In this document: positions 15,943-24,783 of the stretch, one piece after another | Numbering within the stretch: the stretch's first letter is position 1 | Layout: every line of letters begins with the position of its first letter | Origin: Eubacteriales bacterium | GTDB lineage: Bacteria; Bacillota; Clostridia; Lachnospirales; Lachnospiraceae | Assembly: GCA_030526265.1 (NCBI GenBank) | Contig: JAUNDE010000003.1 | Span: 1-64,000, forward strand | Direction: 5' to 3' | Length of the DNA stretch: 64,000 bases | Made by a program: the position numbers and the translations under genes | Notes under the pieces: generated by a model | What the model saw: the letters and a program-made list of their open reading frames with translations, nothing else | The model's database searches: none | What the model was told of the DNA's origin: nothing

Positions 15943-16704
15943 ATGACTTATCAGGAAAATATTCTGGAGCAGATTACCGAAGCCGGAGAGATTCTGCTCC
16001 TTTCGGGAGCTGAAGTAAGCAGAATTGAAGATACGATCAAACGTATTGCTCATGCATACGGATTTGTTCGTGCAGATGTATTTTCGATCACATCAACACT
16101 GATTGTGACTGCATACACGAAAGAAGGCGACATCTATACGATCTCCAGACGTGTGACAAGCCATCAACTGGATATGCAGCGTATCGATGCGGTCAACAGA
16201 CTTTCAAGAAGAATCTGTGCAAGCCCTCTTTCTCTTGAAGATCTGGTCGAACAGATTGACCGTATCCGACTCATGCCAGGCTGCTCCGGGATTCAGACAT
16301 TTGTGGCATATCTGATGGTATCCGGGGCATTTGCCCTTCTCTACCATGGAACGATCATGGATTGTATTGCTTCCGCAGTCTGCAGCATTGCATTGTTTTT
16401 CACAAAACGCGGCAGTGAATATCTGAAGCTTCAATCTACGATCCAGACGATCGTGGTCTCCACGATCATGTGCTTTTGTGCATATCTGATGACCGGACTT
16501 GGAGTTGCACAGCATACCGATATCATTATCATCAGCAACATTATGCTGCTCGTTCCGGGGCTTGCTTTCATGACTTCTGTGCGTGACATGATCCTTGGAG
16601 ATACGATCACGGGACTTCTTGGTATCTGTGAGGCGATCATTCAGGCATTTGCAATCGCGATCGGCTGCGTACTTATCCTGTGGAAAATAGGAGGAGGAAT
16701 ATAA
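15943..16704 (+). CDS. ThrE-family exporter, N-terminal subunit (DUF1212, YjjP-like)
   Basis: A 253-residue protein with the cytosolic lead GEILLLSGAEVSRIEDTIKRIAHAYGFVRADVFSI, which matches the beginning of the fused exporter at 7292, followed by about five membrane helices. It corresponds to the N-terminal half of ThrE. Its stop overlaps the start of the second subunit (TAATG), so the pair should be made together. It lies in the same run as the acyl-CoA ligase and E2-like genes. The family is linked to threonine/serine and, for the split YjjP/YjjB form, succinate export; the substrate here is unknown. Confidence 0.85.
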   Translation: MTYQENILEQITEAGEILLLSGAEVSRIEDTIKRIAHAYGFVRADVFSITSTLIVTAYTKEGDIYTISRRVTSHQLDMQRIDAVNRLSRRICASPLSLEDLVEQIDRIRLMPGCSGIQTFVAYLMVSGAFALLYHGTIMDCIASAVCSIALFFTKRGSEYLKLQSTIQTIVVSTIMCFCAYLMTGLGVAQHTDIIIISNIMLLVPGLAFMTSVRDMILGDTITGLLGICEAIIQAFAIAIGCVLILWKIGGGI

Positions 16705-17159
16705 TGAACGAATGGATCATTCCGGCGGTTGCCGCTGCATTTACTTCCTATGGGTTTTCCCTTCTCTTTCATATCAACGGATATAAGATATTTATCGTGT
16801 CGCTCGGAGGAGCACTCGACTGGCTGATTTATCTGCTTAGCATGAATATGAATGACAATCGCATCTTAAGCTTTTTCATCGCGACGGCAGTCTCTGCACT
16901 CTTTGCAGAAATTGTTGCACGCCTGATCAAAGCACCTGTTATCACACTGATCGCTCCGATGCTGATCCCACTCGTCCCGGGAAGCGATCTTTACTACTCG
17001 ACGTTCGCTCTTGTGCGCGGTCATATGGAAGATTTCAGCTCTTATGGAACACAGCTCATCTTTGAAGTCGGCGCGATGTCGCTCGGACTCATCGTAATCG
17101 CGTGCTTCATGCAGATCTATACAAGAATTCTGACGATTCTAAAGCAAAAGCAGGCATAA
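16704..17159 (+). CDS. ThrE-family exporter, C-terminal subunit (DUF3815, YjjB-like)
   Basis: A 151-residue membrane protein with about four helices and the conserved PMLIPLVPGSDLYYS segment, equivalent to PLIPGPNLYYMM of the fused exporter at 7292. A GGAGGAGG site lies in the last codons of the preceding subunit and the start overlaps its stop by one base. It completes the split ThrE transporter. Confidence 0.85.
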   Translation: MNEWIIPAVAAAFTSYGFSLLFHINGYKIFIVSLGGALDWLIYLLSMNMNDNRILSFFIATAVSALFAEIVARLIKAPVITLIAPMLIPLVPGSDLYYSTFALVRGHMEDFSSYGTQLIFEVGAMSLGLIVIACFMQIYTRILTILKQKQA

Positions 17160-17218
17160 AAACAGACGGCGATCAAAAAGCAACTGCAACCACGAAATAC
17201 AAAGGATGGATAATTTTT

Positions 17219-17839
17219 ATGAAAACAAGAAAAGAAGTGTTAGATTATGGTCTTTCCTTCCAAAATACGTATCAACAGGCACCATTTCATGACCCGAACT
17301 GGCAGCTTGTCAGAGTATCCGGCAGTAAGAAGGCATTTCTTTGGACATATGAGAAAGACGGATTTCTTCAGTTGAATGTAAAGACCAGCCCGGAGTGGCG
17401 TGACTTCTGGCGGCAGACATACGATGCCGTCACACCAGGTTATCATCAAAACAAAGACCATTGGAATACGATCAGACTGGATGGTTCCATACCGGAAAAA
17501 GAGATCAAACGAATGATCGCGGAAAGCTACGATCTGGTGACTGACAGTCCTACCAAACGGATCTATGAGGCTGTCAAAAAAATTCCACGGGGGAAAGTAG
17601 CAACATACGGCAAAGTTGCTGAAATGGCCGGAAACCCAAGAATGTCAAGGGCCGTCGGCAATGCTCTGCACAAAAACCCGGATCCTGACAACATTCCATG
17701 TTACCGTGTTGTGAATTCCAAAGGAGAATTGTCCGGCGAATTTGCTTTTGGCGGATCCGGTGCCCAGCAGCGCTTGCTGGAAGCAGACGGGATTGAAGTT
17801 ACAGGAGGTAAAGTTGATCTGAAAAAATACGGAATATAA
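17219..17839 (+). CDS. YjbR/MmcQ-like domain fused to an MGMT-type DNA alkyltransferase domain
   Basis: A 206-residue protein. Residues ~1-95 match the MmcQ/YjbR (DUF419) fold (SPEWRDFWRQTYDAVTPGYHQNKDHWNTI). Residues ~110-206 are the C-terminal domain of O6-alkylguanine-DNA alkyltransferase: the helix-turn-helix with RAVGNAL (Arg144) and the acceptor site PCYRVV with Cys161. In active enzymes the motif is PCHR, so the His that activates the Cys is Tyr here. Cys is retained, unlike ATL proteins that carry Trp. It could be a weak alkyltransferase or a lesion-binding protein. I chose the ATG at 17219, which has an AAAGGATGG site; the frame is open 39 codons upstream. Confidence 0.8.
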   Translation: MKTRKEVLDYGLSFQNTYQQAPFHDPNWQLVRVSGSKKAFLWTYEKDGFLQLNVKTSPEWRDFWRQTYDAVTPGYHQNKDHWNTIRLDGSIPEKEIKRMIAESYDLVTDSPTKRIYEAVKKIPRGKVATYGKVAEMAGNPRMSRAVGNALHKNPDPDNIPCYRVVNSKGELSGEFAFGGSGAQQRLLEADGIEVTGGKVDLKKYGI

Positions 17840-17851
17840 AAATGATAGATA

Positions 17852-17986
17852 AAAAGGGTACATACATGTGTTTGCTGCTCAGGACGCAGTGGCGATTCGC
17901 TGCAAACACATGATGTACCCTTTTCATTTTACATTTTTACTCATATCGCAGCGGCGATTCGCTGCAAACACATGTATGTACCCTTT
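17852..17986. repeat. Three-armed hairpin element
   Basis: Arm 1 (17852-17874) reads AAAGGGTACATACATGTGTTTGC in outline. Arm 3 (17963-17986) is its perfect reverse complement. Arm 2 (17900-17923) is the same apart from two missing bases. Arms 2 and 3 are preceded by the same GGCGATTCGCT stretch, so the right half was duplicated. Arm 1 can pair with arm 2 or arm 3, not both. It ends in TTTT and lies between convergent genes, so it probably ends transcription both ways. Confidence 0.8.
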
Positions 17987-18000
17987 TCATTCATCATTTT

Positions 18001-18783
18001 TTATACTCTAAGAAGCAGCAGATGAATTCCTCTCTCCGCGCAGGAAAGTCCGATGCTTCTCAATATTTCTTTTTCACTCGCTTTCCAGAATGCGGATCCC
18101 GACTGTTCTGTGCAATTCCACATTGTCTGCACAAATTCACCAACATTTTCATAACAGGCATGTTCATTCCCTTCTCCGAGTACGCGATGCCACCCCTGCA
18201 TGATCTCTAGCTCTTTTGTCTGCAAATGGGTCACCACTCTCTGTGGATAAATCTGATAACAGACGTTGTGTTTCTTATTTCCTTCTACTTTTGGCAGATT
18301 CCCACAATTTACGAACACGCTATGTTCAGAGACATTACGAATGCCGTGCAGGAGCTCATAATCACTGTATTTCACAAAAGCCGGAGCACAGTAGAATACT
18401 TTATTTCTCGGATCCTTCTCCGTGATCGTACAGAGATAATTGTGTTGAGGAGACTGATCTTCCGGGTATATCTGAAAACGGTAATATTCCTGTTCCCCCA
18501 TCTCTTCCCATTCTTTGGCATTGCTTCGGATCATATATTCAGGAAGCTTATACTGCAGAAAAACTGCAGCCACTCTCCCTGTATATGTCTGATCATACTC
18601 TCCTTCTGCCTCTTCCCTGAGACTCGATCTCACCGGAATTCCCATCTTCAGATTTGAAAAGACAATACGGTCTTCTATTTCTTCTGTAATCGAATATGCA
18701 AACTGAAATTCGCCAAACTGTGCATCCATCTGTATTCCCTTTATCCTCTTGTGATATTTTGTATTTCCGAAAAAACTTATCAT
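18001..18783 (-). CDS. Conserved-looking hypothetical protein
   Basis: A 260-residue protein I do not recognise. It has no signal peptide or membrane segment. It is mixed alpha/beta, with a basic start (ISFFGNTKYHKRIKGIQ), a strand-rich middle (FYCAPAFVKYSDYELLHG) and a C-terminal half that contains three Cys residues (about 207-244). Codon use resembles its neighbours. The ATG at 18783 has AGGGG close upstream; MDAQFGEF at 18729 is an alternative start. It sits between the three-armed hairpin and the deoB operon, with no obvious operon partner. Confidence 0.6.
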   Translation of the reverse strand: MISFFGNTKYHKRIKGIQMDAQFGEFQFAYSITEEIEDRIVFSNLKMGIPVRSSLREEAEGEYDQTYTGRVAAVFLQYKLPEYMIRSNAKEWEEMGEQEYYRFQIYPEDQSPQHNYLCTITEKDPRNKVFYCAPAFVKYSDYELLHGIRNVSEHSVFVNCGNLPKVEGNKKHNVCYQIYPQRVVTHLQTKELEIMQGWHRVLGEGNEHACYENVGEFVQTMWNCTEQSGSAFWKASEKEILRSIGLSCAERGIHLLLLRV

Positions 18784-18816
18784 TTCCCCTGTAAAGCAAG
18801 GGTTCTGTCATATCTA

Positions 18817-20004
18817 TTATAACTCATCAAGCATAGACTCGCCAATACATCCTTCCGGCATTTCGACCCCAAAATTTTCTGCGATCGTCGCTCCGATCAC
18901 TGCGAAACTGTTCTTTTCCGGCAGCATACCACCCTGGTCCATGTTCTTTGCATAAGCAAGGAACGGAACGTACTCTCTCGTATGATCTGTTCCGGAATAT
19001 GTTGGATCATTTCCATGGTCAGCAGTCAGAATCAGAAGATCATCTTCTCTGAGTTTCTCAAGGAGCACACCGAGGTTTTTATCGAATTTCTCAATCTCTT
19101 CCGCATAACCTTTCACATCTCTGCGGTGTCCCCAAAGCGCATCGAAATCAACCAGGTTTGTAAAACAGATGCCATGAAAGTCTTTCTCACAGATCTCAAT
19201 TGTCTGTTCCATGCCATGAACAGAACTTGTAGAGCGATTCGTCTCTGTGATTCCTTCACCACAGAAAATATCATTGATCTTTCCTACTCCGATCACATCA
19301 AGTCCTGCATCTTTCATTGCATTCAAAACCGTTCTTCCGCTTGGCTTTAGTGCATAGTCATGGCGATTACTTGTACGCTTGAACTCTCCCTTTTTCTTCC
19401 CTACATAAGGTCTTGCAATGACTCTTCCTACACGCCACTCGTCTTTCATCGTGATCTCTCTTGCGATCTCACAGCATCGATACAGATTCTGAAGATCAAA
19501 TGTTTCCTCATTTCCACAGATCTGAAGTACGGAGTCTGCAGATGTATATACGATCATCGCCCCTGTTGCGATCTCTTCCTCACCAAGTTCTTCGATGATC
19601 TCTGTTCCACTGGCACTTTTGTTCCCGATCACTCTCTTGCCACACCGCTTTTCCAGTTCATCGATCAGTTCCTTTGGAAATCCTGTGTCTGTAAATGTCT
19701 GGAATGGCTGTTTTGTGTGAATGCCCATCATCTCCCAGTGTCCTGTCATCGTATCTTTTCCATTGCTTGTCTCACCAAGCACTGTATATTTCGCCATCGG
19801 ATGCTCTACAGATTTCATCTCTCCGCCGCCATGGAGATTGATCATTCCAAGTTTCTGAAGATTCGGGATCTCCAATGTGCCCATCTTTTCAAGAATATGT
19901 CCAAATGTGTCCACACCTTTATCTCCAAACTTTTCCGAATCAGGCATCGCGCCAATTCCAAGCGAGTCCAATACTACAACAAAAATTCTTCCATATTTGT
20001 TCAT
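18817..20004 (-). CDS. deoB: Phosphopentomutase
   Basis: A 395-residue enzyme of the alkaline phosphatase superfamily that interconverts (deoxy)ribose-1-phosphate and (deoxy)ribose-5-phosphate. Metal-site motifs are visible: [14 protein letters not shown] at the N-terminus, [13 protein letters not shown] with the nucleophile Thr, and [22 protein letters not shown] near the C-terminus. I chose the ATG at 20004 because it follows TGGAGGTAGCAGG. The open frame further upstream is out-of-frame coding of the reductase gene. It is the last gene of an operon with the amidohydrolase and the flavodoxin-like reductase, and links nucleoside phosphorylase products to the pentose phosphate pathway. Confidence 0.95.
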   Translation of the reverse strand: MNKYGRIFVVVLDSLGIGAMPDSEKFGDKGVDTFGHILEKMGTLEIPNLQKLGMINLHGGGEMKSVEHPMAKYTVLGETSNGKDTMTGHWEMMGIHTKQPFQTFTDTGFPKELIDELEKRCGKRVIGNKSASGTEIIEELGEEEIATGAMIVYTSADSVLQICGNEETFDLQNLYRCCEIAREITMKDEWRVGRVIARPYVGKKKGEFKRTSNRHDYALKPSGRTVLNAMKDAGLDVIGVGKINDIFCGEGITETNRSTSSVHGMEQTIEICEKDFHGICFTNLVDFDALWGHRRDVKGYAEEIEKFDKNLGVLLEKLREDDLLILTADHGNDPTYSGTDHTREYVPFLAYAKNMDQGGMLPEKNSFAVIGATIAENFGVEMPEGCIGESMLDEL

Positions 20005-20008
20005 CCTG

Positions 20009-20608
20009 CTACCTCCAAAAATCCTGTGCTGCTCTCTTCGCCTCGTCAATTGCCTCCTGCATGATCTCTGCCGCCTTTTCCGGCATCGCATCAATTCCCT
20101 CGGCAAAGATGCATTGGAACTGCGGGATTCCAAACATTTCACAGAGGGCTTCCAGATATCTCGCACCCTGCTCTAAAGAGCCGTTCCCGTACACGCTCCC
20201 CCTTGTTGTAAAAAACAGCATTTTCTTTGCCTTACTCATGCCATACATACCATTTTCATTGCAGCCAAATGTAATTCCGTCTACAGAAATATTTTCAATG
20301 TAGATTTTAACAATTGCCGGAATGCTAAGATCCCAAAACGGAGCTGCGATAAGTATATAATCTGCATCTGCAAACTGATGTGCATAATCAAATCTGGGAT
20401 GTGACCTTTCCGGACTCTCCAAAAGCTTCTGCCTGTCTTCAAAGAAGTCGCCGATAAGCGGTTTCAGATCCATGTCCACAAGATTCAACTGTTCATATTC
20501 CATTTCTTCCGGTGCATTCTGTCTCATCTCACCAAGAAAAGCTTCCGCAAGCTTCCAGCTTCGGGATTCCTCACCGCGAATGCAGCCATTGATCATCAAA
20601 ACTTTCAT
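20009..20608 (-). CDS. Flavodoxin-fold NAD(P)H:quinone/azo reductase-like protein
   Basis: A 199-residue FMN-binding flavodoxin-like protein. The first strand and loop [21 protein letters not shown], the [19 protein letters not shown] segment and [12 protein letters not shown] resemble FMN-dependent NADH-azoreductases and NADPH quinone reductases. It lies between the amidohydrolase (16 bases) and deoB (4 bases). Its tie to nucleoside metabolism is unclear. I chose the ATG at 20608, which has a GGAGAG site; the frame extends upstream into junk. The physiological acceptor is unknown. Confidence 0.82.
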   Translation of the reverse strand: MKVLMINGCIRGEESRSWKLAEAFLGEMRQNAPEEMEYEQLNLVDMDLKPLIGDFFEDRQKLLESPERSHPRFDYAHQFADADYILIAAPFWDLSIPAIVKIYIENISVDGITFGCNENGMYGMSKAKKMLFFTTRGSVYGNGSLEQGARYLEALCEMFGIPQFQCIFAEGIDAMPEKAAEIMQEAIDEAKRAAQDFWR

Positions 20609-20624
20609 TTTCTCTCTCCACATT

Positions 20625-21932
20625 TTAGTAAAAAACTTTTGCTTCGCCTTTTCCACGCGACAAAATACTCTTCTGTGTGCGTGCGCCTTCCTCAAGAAGT
20701 GCCCTCTCATCCATCACAAGCTGTCCGTTTTTCTTTAAGAACACGCCGTCCACCATCGTAAATGCAACATTCGAAGGCTCACTGCTGTAAAGAATCGATG
20801 TGATCGGATGATATACCGGCCATGTATTGGATTTTTTTAAATCCCAGATTACAAGGTCTGCACCGTATCCCGCTTCGATCTTTCCTGTATGGAATGAAAA
20901 TGCCTGATGACCTCTCATCAATGATTTCCACACTTCTTTCGTCTCAAATACACATGGATCCCATGCCTCAAATTTGCCGAGAAGTGCAAAGTATCTGGCC
21001 TGTTCACATGTATTCAATGTATTTGAACTTGCCGCCCCATCTGTTCCAAATGAATAATTCAGCCTGTCGCGATACTCAAACACAAGTCCGGTTCCCATCG
21101 CAAGTTTCTCATACGTCTTTGGACAGACACCAAACCATGTCTTCTCATTGATATATTTGAAATCTTCCTCTTCAATCCAAAGACCATGTGCCACGATCAT
21201 CTGTCTGTCAAAGGCACCGCTCTCGTATGTCATCTCAAACGGAGTCTTTCCGTACAGTTCTCTGCTTGCTGCCACCTGTTCTCTCGTCTCAGAAATGTGC
21301 ATATGAAGATTGAGGTCCATGTCTTTGGCTCGCTTCACGATCTCACGAAGAGAATCCGGTGGGCATGTGTACGGGGCATGCGGTCCCATGCGAACTGCAA
21401 CCCTCTCCGATACATTTCTGTTCTCCTCGCAGAAAGCACTCACTGCTTCCAGTCTCTCTTTGAAATCCGGTGCCATTCCGAACAATGTCGGAGCGATATC
21501 TGCACGGATTCCAGTATCAAGCACTGCATTCAAAACAGCTTTCTCCGCAAAATAGTGATCTGCAAATGCAGTAACCCCGGCATTTAACATCTCTGCAATC
21601 CCAAGTTTTGTGCCAACATAGACATCATCCTCTGTAAGTTTACTCTCATATGGGAAGATGTTTTTATTAAACCAGGAATCTGCATCCACATCCTCCGCAA
21701 TGCCTTTGAACATATTCATTGCACAGTGGCAATGCAGATTCACGAGTCCCGGTGTCACATAGTACTCAGAACAATCTATGATCTCATCAAACTCTGCGGT
21801 CTCTGCATGATCACATGCATCGCCAACAGATTGTATTTTCCCCTTTTCAATTACGATATCTTTTTCTTTAAAAATCTCACCATTTTCATCAATGATGTTT
21901 GCATGACTTAAAAGTATTCTTTTTTGTTTCAT
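20625..21932 (-). CDS. mtaD: Amidohydrolase, 5-methylthioadenosine/S-adenosylhomocysteine deaminase family
   Basis: A 435-residue TrzA/ATZ-type amidohydrolase. Metal ligands are in LVNLHCHCAMNMFKG (about residue 68), HMHISET and FGTDGAASSN, with the C-terminal GYGADLVIWDL typical of the family. Members deaminate MTA, SAH, adenosine or other amino-purines. Its place with deoB and opposite a PfkB kinase, close to purine nucleoside phosphorylase, supports a nucleoside or MTA role. The exact substrate cannot be read from sequence, so the symbol is provisional. It heads the operon with the reductase and deoB. Confidence 0.85.
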   Translation of the reverse strand: MKQKRILLSHANIIDENGEIFKEKDIVIEKGKIQSVGDACDHAETAEFDEIIDCSEYYVTPGLVNLHCHCAMNMFKGIAEDVDADSWFNKNIFPYESKLTEDDVYVGTKLGIAEMLNAGVTAFADHYFAEKAVLNAVLDTGIRADIAPTLFGMAPDFKERLEAVSAFCEENRNVSERVAVRMGPHAPYTCPPDSLREIVKRAKDMDLNLHMHISETREQVAASRELYGKTPFEMTYESGAFDRQMIVAHGLWIEEEDFKYINEKTWFGVCPKTYEKLAMGTGLVFEYRDRLNYSFGTDGAASSNTLNTCEQARYFALLGKFEAWDPCVFETKEVWKSLMRGHQAFSFHTGKIEAGYGADLVIWDLKKSNTWPVYHPITSILYSSEPSNVAFTMVDGVFLKKNGQLVMDERALLEEGARTQKSILSRGKGEAKVFY

Positions 21933-21948
21933 TTTTGGTCCTTCCTGT

Positions 21949-22002
21949 GTTACTCTTAAATTAGTTTATGAAACGAATATCATCTTTCAGTTAAGGAGTA
22001 AC
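21949..22002. promoter_or_regulatory. Inverted repeat spanning the mtaD/pfkB divergent region
   Basis: GTTACTC-TTAA at the left and TTAAGGAGTAAC at the right pair with one bulged base across 30 bases. The right arm includes the AAGGAG ribosome site of the PfkB gene, so pairing in RNA would hide it. Confidence 0.35.
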
Positions 22003-22006
22003 GGCC

Positions 22007-22903
22007 ATGAAAAATATACTTGTTATCGGATCAACGGTTGTTGATGTTATCATTTCTTTAAGCCACCTGCCAAAAACAGGTGAAGATGTGAATATTTATG
22101 GACAATCCATGTCCCTTGGTGGATGTGCATACAATGTTTCTGACACCATCCGCCATTTCGGTGTCCCTTATATCTTATTTTCTCCTACCGGAACCGGAAT
22201 TTATGCCGACTACATCAGAAAGCATCTGGAAGCACTCCGTGTATCCAGCCCGATTCCTGCTCCATCAGAAGCAAATGGCTGCTGTTACTGTCTCGTAGAA
22301 GATTCCGGCGAGCGTACATTTATCTGCAACCGCGGCGCAGAATATCATTTTACTCCGAAGTGGTTCTCTCTTTTGGATGCTGATACGATCGACAGTGTCT
22401 ATCTCTGTGGTCTCGAAATGGAGGAGGAAGACAATGCCTGCGTTCTCGATTACCTGGAACAGCACCCGGAATTTACCGTTTTCTTTGCTCCCGGCCCGCA
22501 CATTAACCATCTGTCAGAATCCTGTATGAATCGTCTCTTTGCAATGAATCCTGTCATCCATCTCAACGAGACAGAAGTAACTTCCTACACCGGTGAATCA
22601 TCCATCGAAGCTGCTGCCAAAGCACTCTTTGAAAAAACGAAGAACGATGTCATCGTCACACTCGGAGACAAAGGCGCATACTACCACACTGAACATGAAT
22701 CCGGTTGCGTTCCAAGCATAAAATGCTCACAGATCGACACGATCGGCGCCGGAGACTCTCACATCGGAGCTGTCATCTCCTGCCTGAAGCTCGGAGACCC
22801 GCTTCCGGAAGCGATCCGCAAAGCCAACAAAGTGTCTGCGGCGGTCGTACAGAATCCGGGGGCTCAGCTGCCGGACGATGTGTTTGAGGCAATTGCATTT
22901 TAA
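22007..22903 (+). CDS. PfkB/ribokinase-family carbohydrate or nucleoside kinase
   Basis: A 298-residue kinase. It has the first PfkB signature (SMSLGGCAYNVSDTIRHFGV, about 34-53) and the second at the C-terminus (DTIGAGDSHIGAVISCLKLG) with the catalytic Asp in GAGDS. The sequence LNETEV fits the ATP-side region. The neighbourhood (phosphorylases, nucleoside hydrolases, deoB) suggests that it phosphorylates ribose, deoxyribose or a nucleoside; ribokinase would complement the hydrolases, which release free ribose. It is transcribed alone on the plus strand between two minus-strand operons. Confidence 0.85.
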   Translation: MKNILVIGSTVVDVIISLSHLPKTGEDVNIYGQSMSLGGCAYNVSDTIRHFGVPYILFSPTGTGIYADYIRKHLEALRVSSPIPAPSEANGCCYCLVEDSGERTFICNRGAEYHFTPKWFSLLDADTIDSVYLCGLEMEEEDNACVLDYLEQHPEFTVFFAPGPHINHLSESCMNRLFAMNPVIHLNETEVTSYTGESSIEAAAKALFEKTKNDVIVTLGDKGAYYHTEHESGCVPSIKCSQIDTIGAGDSHIGAVISCLKLGDPLPEAIRKANKVSAAVVQNPGAQLPDDVFEAIAF

Positions 22904-23019
22904 TCGGCAATTTCTTAATGACACGTTGAAGTAAACCTAAATTTTTCGCATCGGCTTATCCGGCTTTACTTTGTGGTGCAGTTCAGGCAGATTGTTTTCA
23001 GATTATCACATACAATATA

Positions 23020-23237
23020 AGAAAGTGAACTTATTTCAGGCTGTTTTCTGACATCCTCGACAAACGATAGGAAGATTTTCGCAGTTTTTGCGAGCATAGC
23101 GTAAGCGAAAATCAACTGTTTGAGCCCTTTACGGGCGAGTTTTGATTTCCGCTCACAAATAAGCGGCGCAGCAAAACAAGAAAATCGACGTGTTTGAAGA
23201 GGATGTCAGAAGCAGCCTTTCTCATTCACTCTTTCTC
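23020..23237. repeat. Long nested palindrome between pfkB and deoD
   Basis: Outer arms AGAAAGTGAA...GGCTG and CAGCC...TTCACTCTTTCT pair. Inside, TTCTGACATCCTC pairs with GAGGATGTCAGAA. Further inside are a local hairpin GATTTTCGC/GCGAAAATC and AGCCC/GGGC-type stems. I recall similar elements between genes in other Lachnospiraceae, but cannot search here. It sits between the convergent pfkB and deoD. No protein gene is credible in this 357-base gap. Confidence 0.75.
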
Positions 23238-23260
23238 TGCACTCATCATACATCGAATCC

Positions 23261-23968
23261 CTACACCTGAATTGCCACCTCAAGTGCCACTTCCATCATG
23301 TTTCTGAATCCTGTCTGGCGCTCTTCGGCTGTCATCTCTTCCTCGATCACGAGTGAATCTGATACTGTGAAGATCGCGAGTGCATTAACTCCTGCTTTTG
23401 CCGCATTGCAGTAAAGTGCATAGCTTTCCATCTCTGCCGCAAGGACTCCCATTTCTTTCCAGCGTTTCCAGTCTGCTTCCTCATCGTAGAATACGTCTGA
23501 TGTAAGAACGTTTCCTACAACATACGGGAACTGGAGTTTTTCTGCTGCATCAACTGCTTTTCTGAGCAGATCGAATGTTGCGATTGCAGTGTATGTTCCA
23601 GGAAGTTTGTACTGATGTGCATAGTTTGTATCGGTACATGAACCTGCTGCCATTACGATGTCACCAAGTTTTACATTCTCATGCATTGCTCCGCATGATC
23701 CGATACGGATCAGATTCTTCACACCAAACATATGAATCAATTCATATGTGTAGATTCCGATGGACGGACATCCCATTCCTGTACCCATTACAGATACTCT
23801 TTTCCCCTTGTATGTTCCTGTATATCCGAACATATTTCTTACTGAGTTGAACTGTACAACATCTTCCAGATATGTTTCTGCAATAAATTTCGCACGAAGC
23901 GGATCTCCCGGAAGTAATACTGTCTCAGCGATATCGCCCATTTTTGCTGAATTGTGTGCTGTTCCCAT
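23261..23968 (-). CDS. deoD: Purine-nucleoside phosphorylase (DeoD type)
   Basis: A 235-residue hexameric-type purine nucleoside phosphorylase that splits inosine, guanosine and adenosine (and deoxy forms) with phosphate. Family features are LPGDPLRAKFIAETYL with the phosphate site, MGTGMGCPSIGIYTYEL, IRIGSCGA, VLAAEMESYALY and VSDSL. It is the last gene of the nucleoside import/salvage run, 56 bases after uridine phosphorylase, with a separate AAGGAG ribosome site. Ribose-1-phosphate produced here would go to DeoB at 18817-20004. Confidence 0.95.
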   Translation of the reverse strand: MGTAHNSAKMGDIAETVLLPGDPLRAKFIAETYLEDVVQFNSVRNMFGYTGTYKGKRVSVMGTGMGCPSIGIYTYELIHMFGVKNLIRIGSCGAMHENVKLGDIVMAAGSCTDTNYAHQYKLPGTYTAIATFDLLRKAVDAAEKLQFPYVVGNVLTSDVFYDEEADWKRWKEMGVLAAEMESYALYCNAAKAGVNALAIFTVSDSLVIEEEMTAEERQTGFRNMMEVALEVAIQV

Positions 23969-24024
23969 AATTGATTCTCCTTTTCATTCTTTATTGTAAA
24001 AATCCCTTTTACATGCTCGTCTTA

Positions 24025-24759
24025 TTATTTCTGGTCTGCCTTTACAAACGCTTCCAGCGCAACCAGTATTTCCTCTCGTTCTCCGGCCGTTCTTAAGTCT
24101 TCTCCACCTGCATAAGAACCGATCGAATCACTTGTTTCTTCTCCCCAGACAACAACATTATTCAAAATACTTGCCACTTTCATACCACGCAGCTTCCCGA
24201 CTGTAAATACAGTTGCCGTCTCCATATCAGATCCAACGACCCCGTTTCCTGACCAGAATTCATTGATTTCCTTGATATCATCAACGTAAAAACTGTCATG
24301 TGTACGGACAATTCCCAGATGATAGCGATCGTCCCGTTCTCTTGCACTCTCGATACAATGCATCAGAAGCTCCGTATCAGGGATTGCAGGAAACTGAATC
24401 GGCACATAGCTTTTCGATGCTCCATCGTCTCTCACCGCTCCGTTCACGAGGATCAGATCACCCAGGCCGATTCCTTCACGAAGTGCTCCACAGGATCCGA
24501 TACGGATACAGTGTGTCACGCCGATCCTTCTAAGCTCTTCCAATGCAATCGTTGTCGAAGCTCCTCCGATTCCCGTAGAGATCGCGACGACCGAAACTCC
24601 TTTGTAAGTTCCTTTCACACTTTTATACTCTCTGTTAAATGCCAGTTCCTGTACATTGTCCAAATACTTTGCGATCCGGTCTACCCTTGCCGGATCTCCC
24701 GGAAGGATCGCATACTTACAATTTAAACTCTCATCCAGCTGAATATGTGGCTGTAACAT
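24025..24759 (-). CDS. udp: Uridine phosphorylase-like nucleoside phosphorylase
   Basis: A 244-residue nucleoside phosphorylase of the uridine phosphorylase group: ILPGDPARVDRIAKYL, VAISTGIGGASTTIALEEL, IRIGSCGALREGIGLGDL and VVGSDMETATVF. It converts uridine plus phosphate to uracil and ribose-1-phosphate. I chose the ATG at 24759 (MLQPHIQL), which is preceded by GGGAGGAAATGAT; the ATG at 24774 would overlap that ribosome site. It follows a nucleoside hydrolase by 24 bases. Specificity between uridine and purine nucleosides is inferred from family. Confidence 0.85.
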   Translation of the reverse strand: MLQPHIQLDESLNCKYAILPGDPARVDRIAKYLDNVQELAFNREYKSVKGTYKGVSVVAISTGIGGASTTIALEELRRIGVTHCIRIGSCGALREGIGLGDLILVNGAVRDDGASKSYVPIQFPAIPDTELLMHCIESARERDDRYHLGIVRTHDSFYVDDIKEINEFWSGNGVVGSDMETATVFTVGKLRGMKVASILNNVVVWGEETSDSIGSYAGGEDLRTAGEREEILVALEAFVKADQK

Positions 24760-24783
24760 ATCATTTCCTCCCATTCTGACTAT

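Noticed and set aside
19360..20064. 234-residue plus-strand frame across deoB
   Set aside because: It is antisense to the well-supported deoB gene and has no ribosome site.
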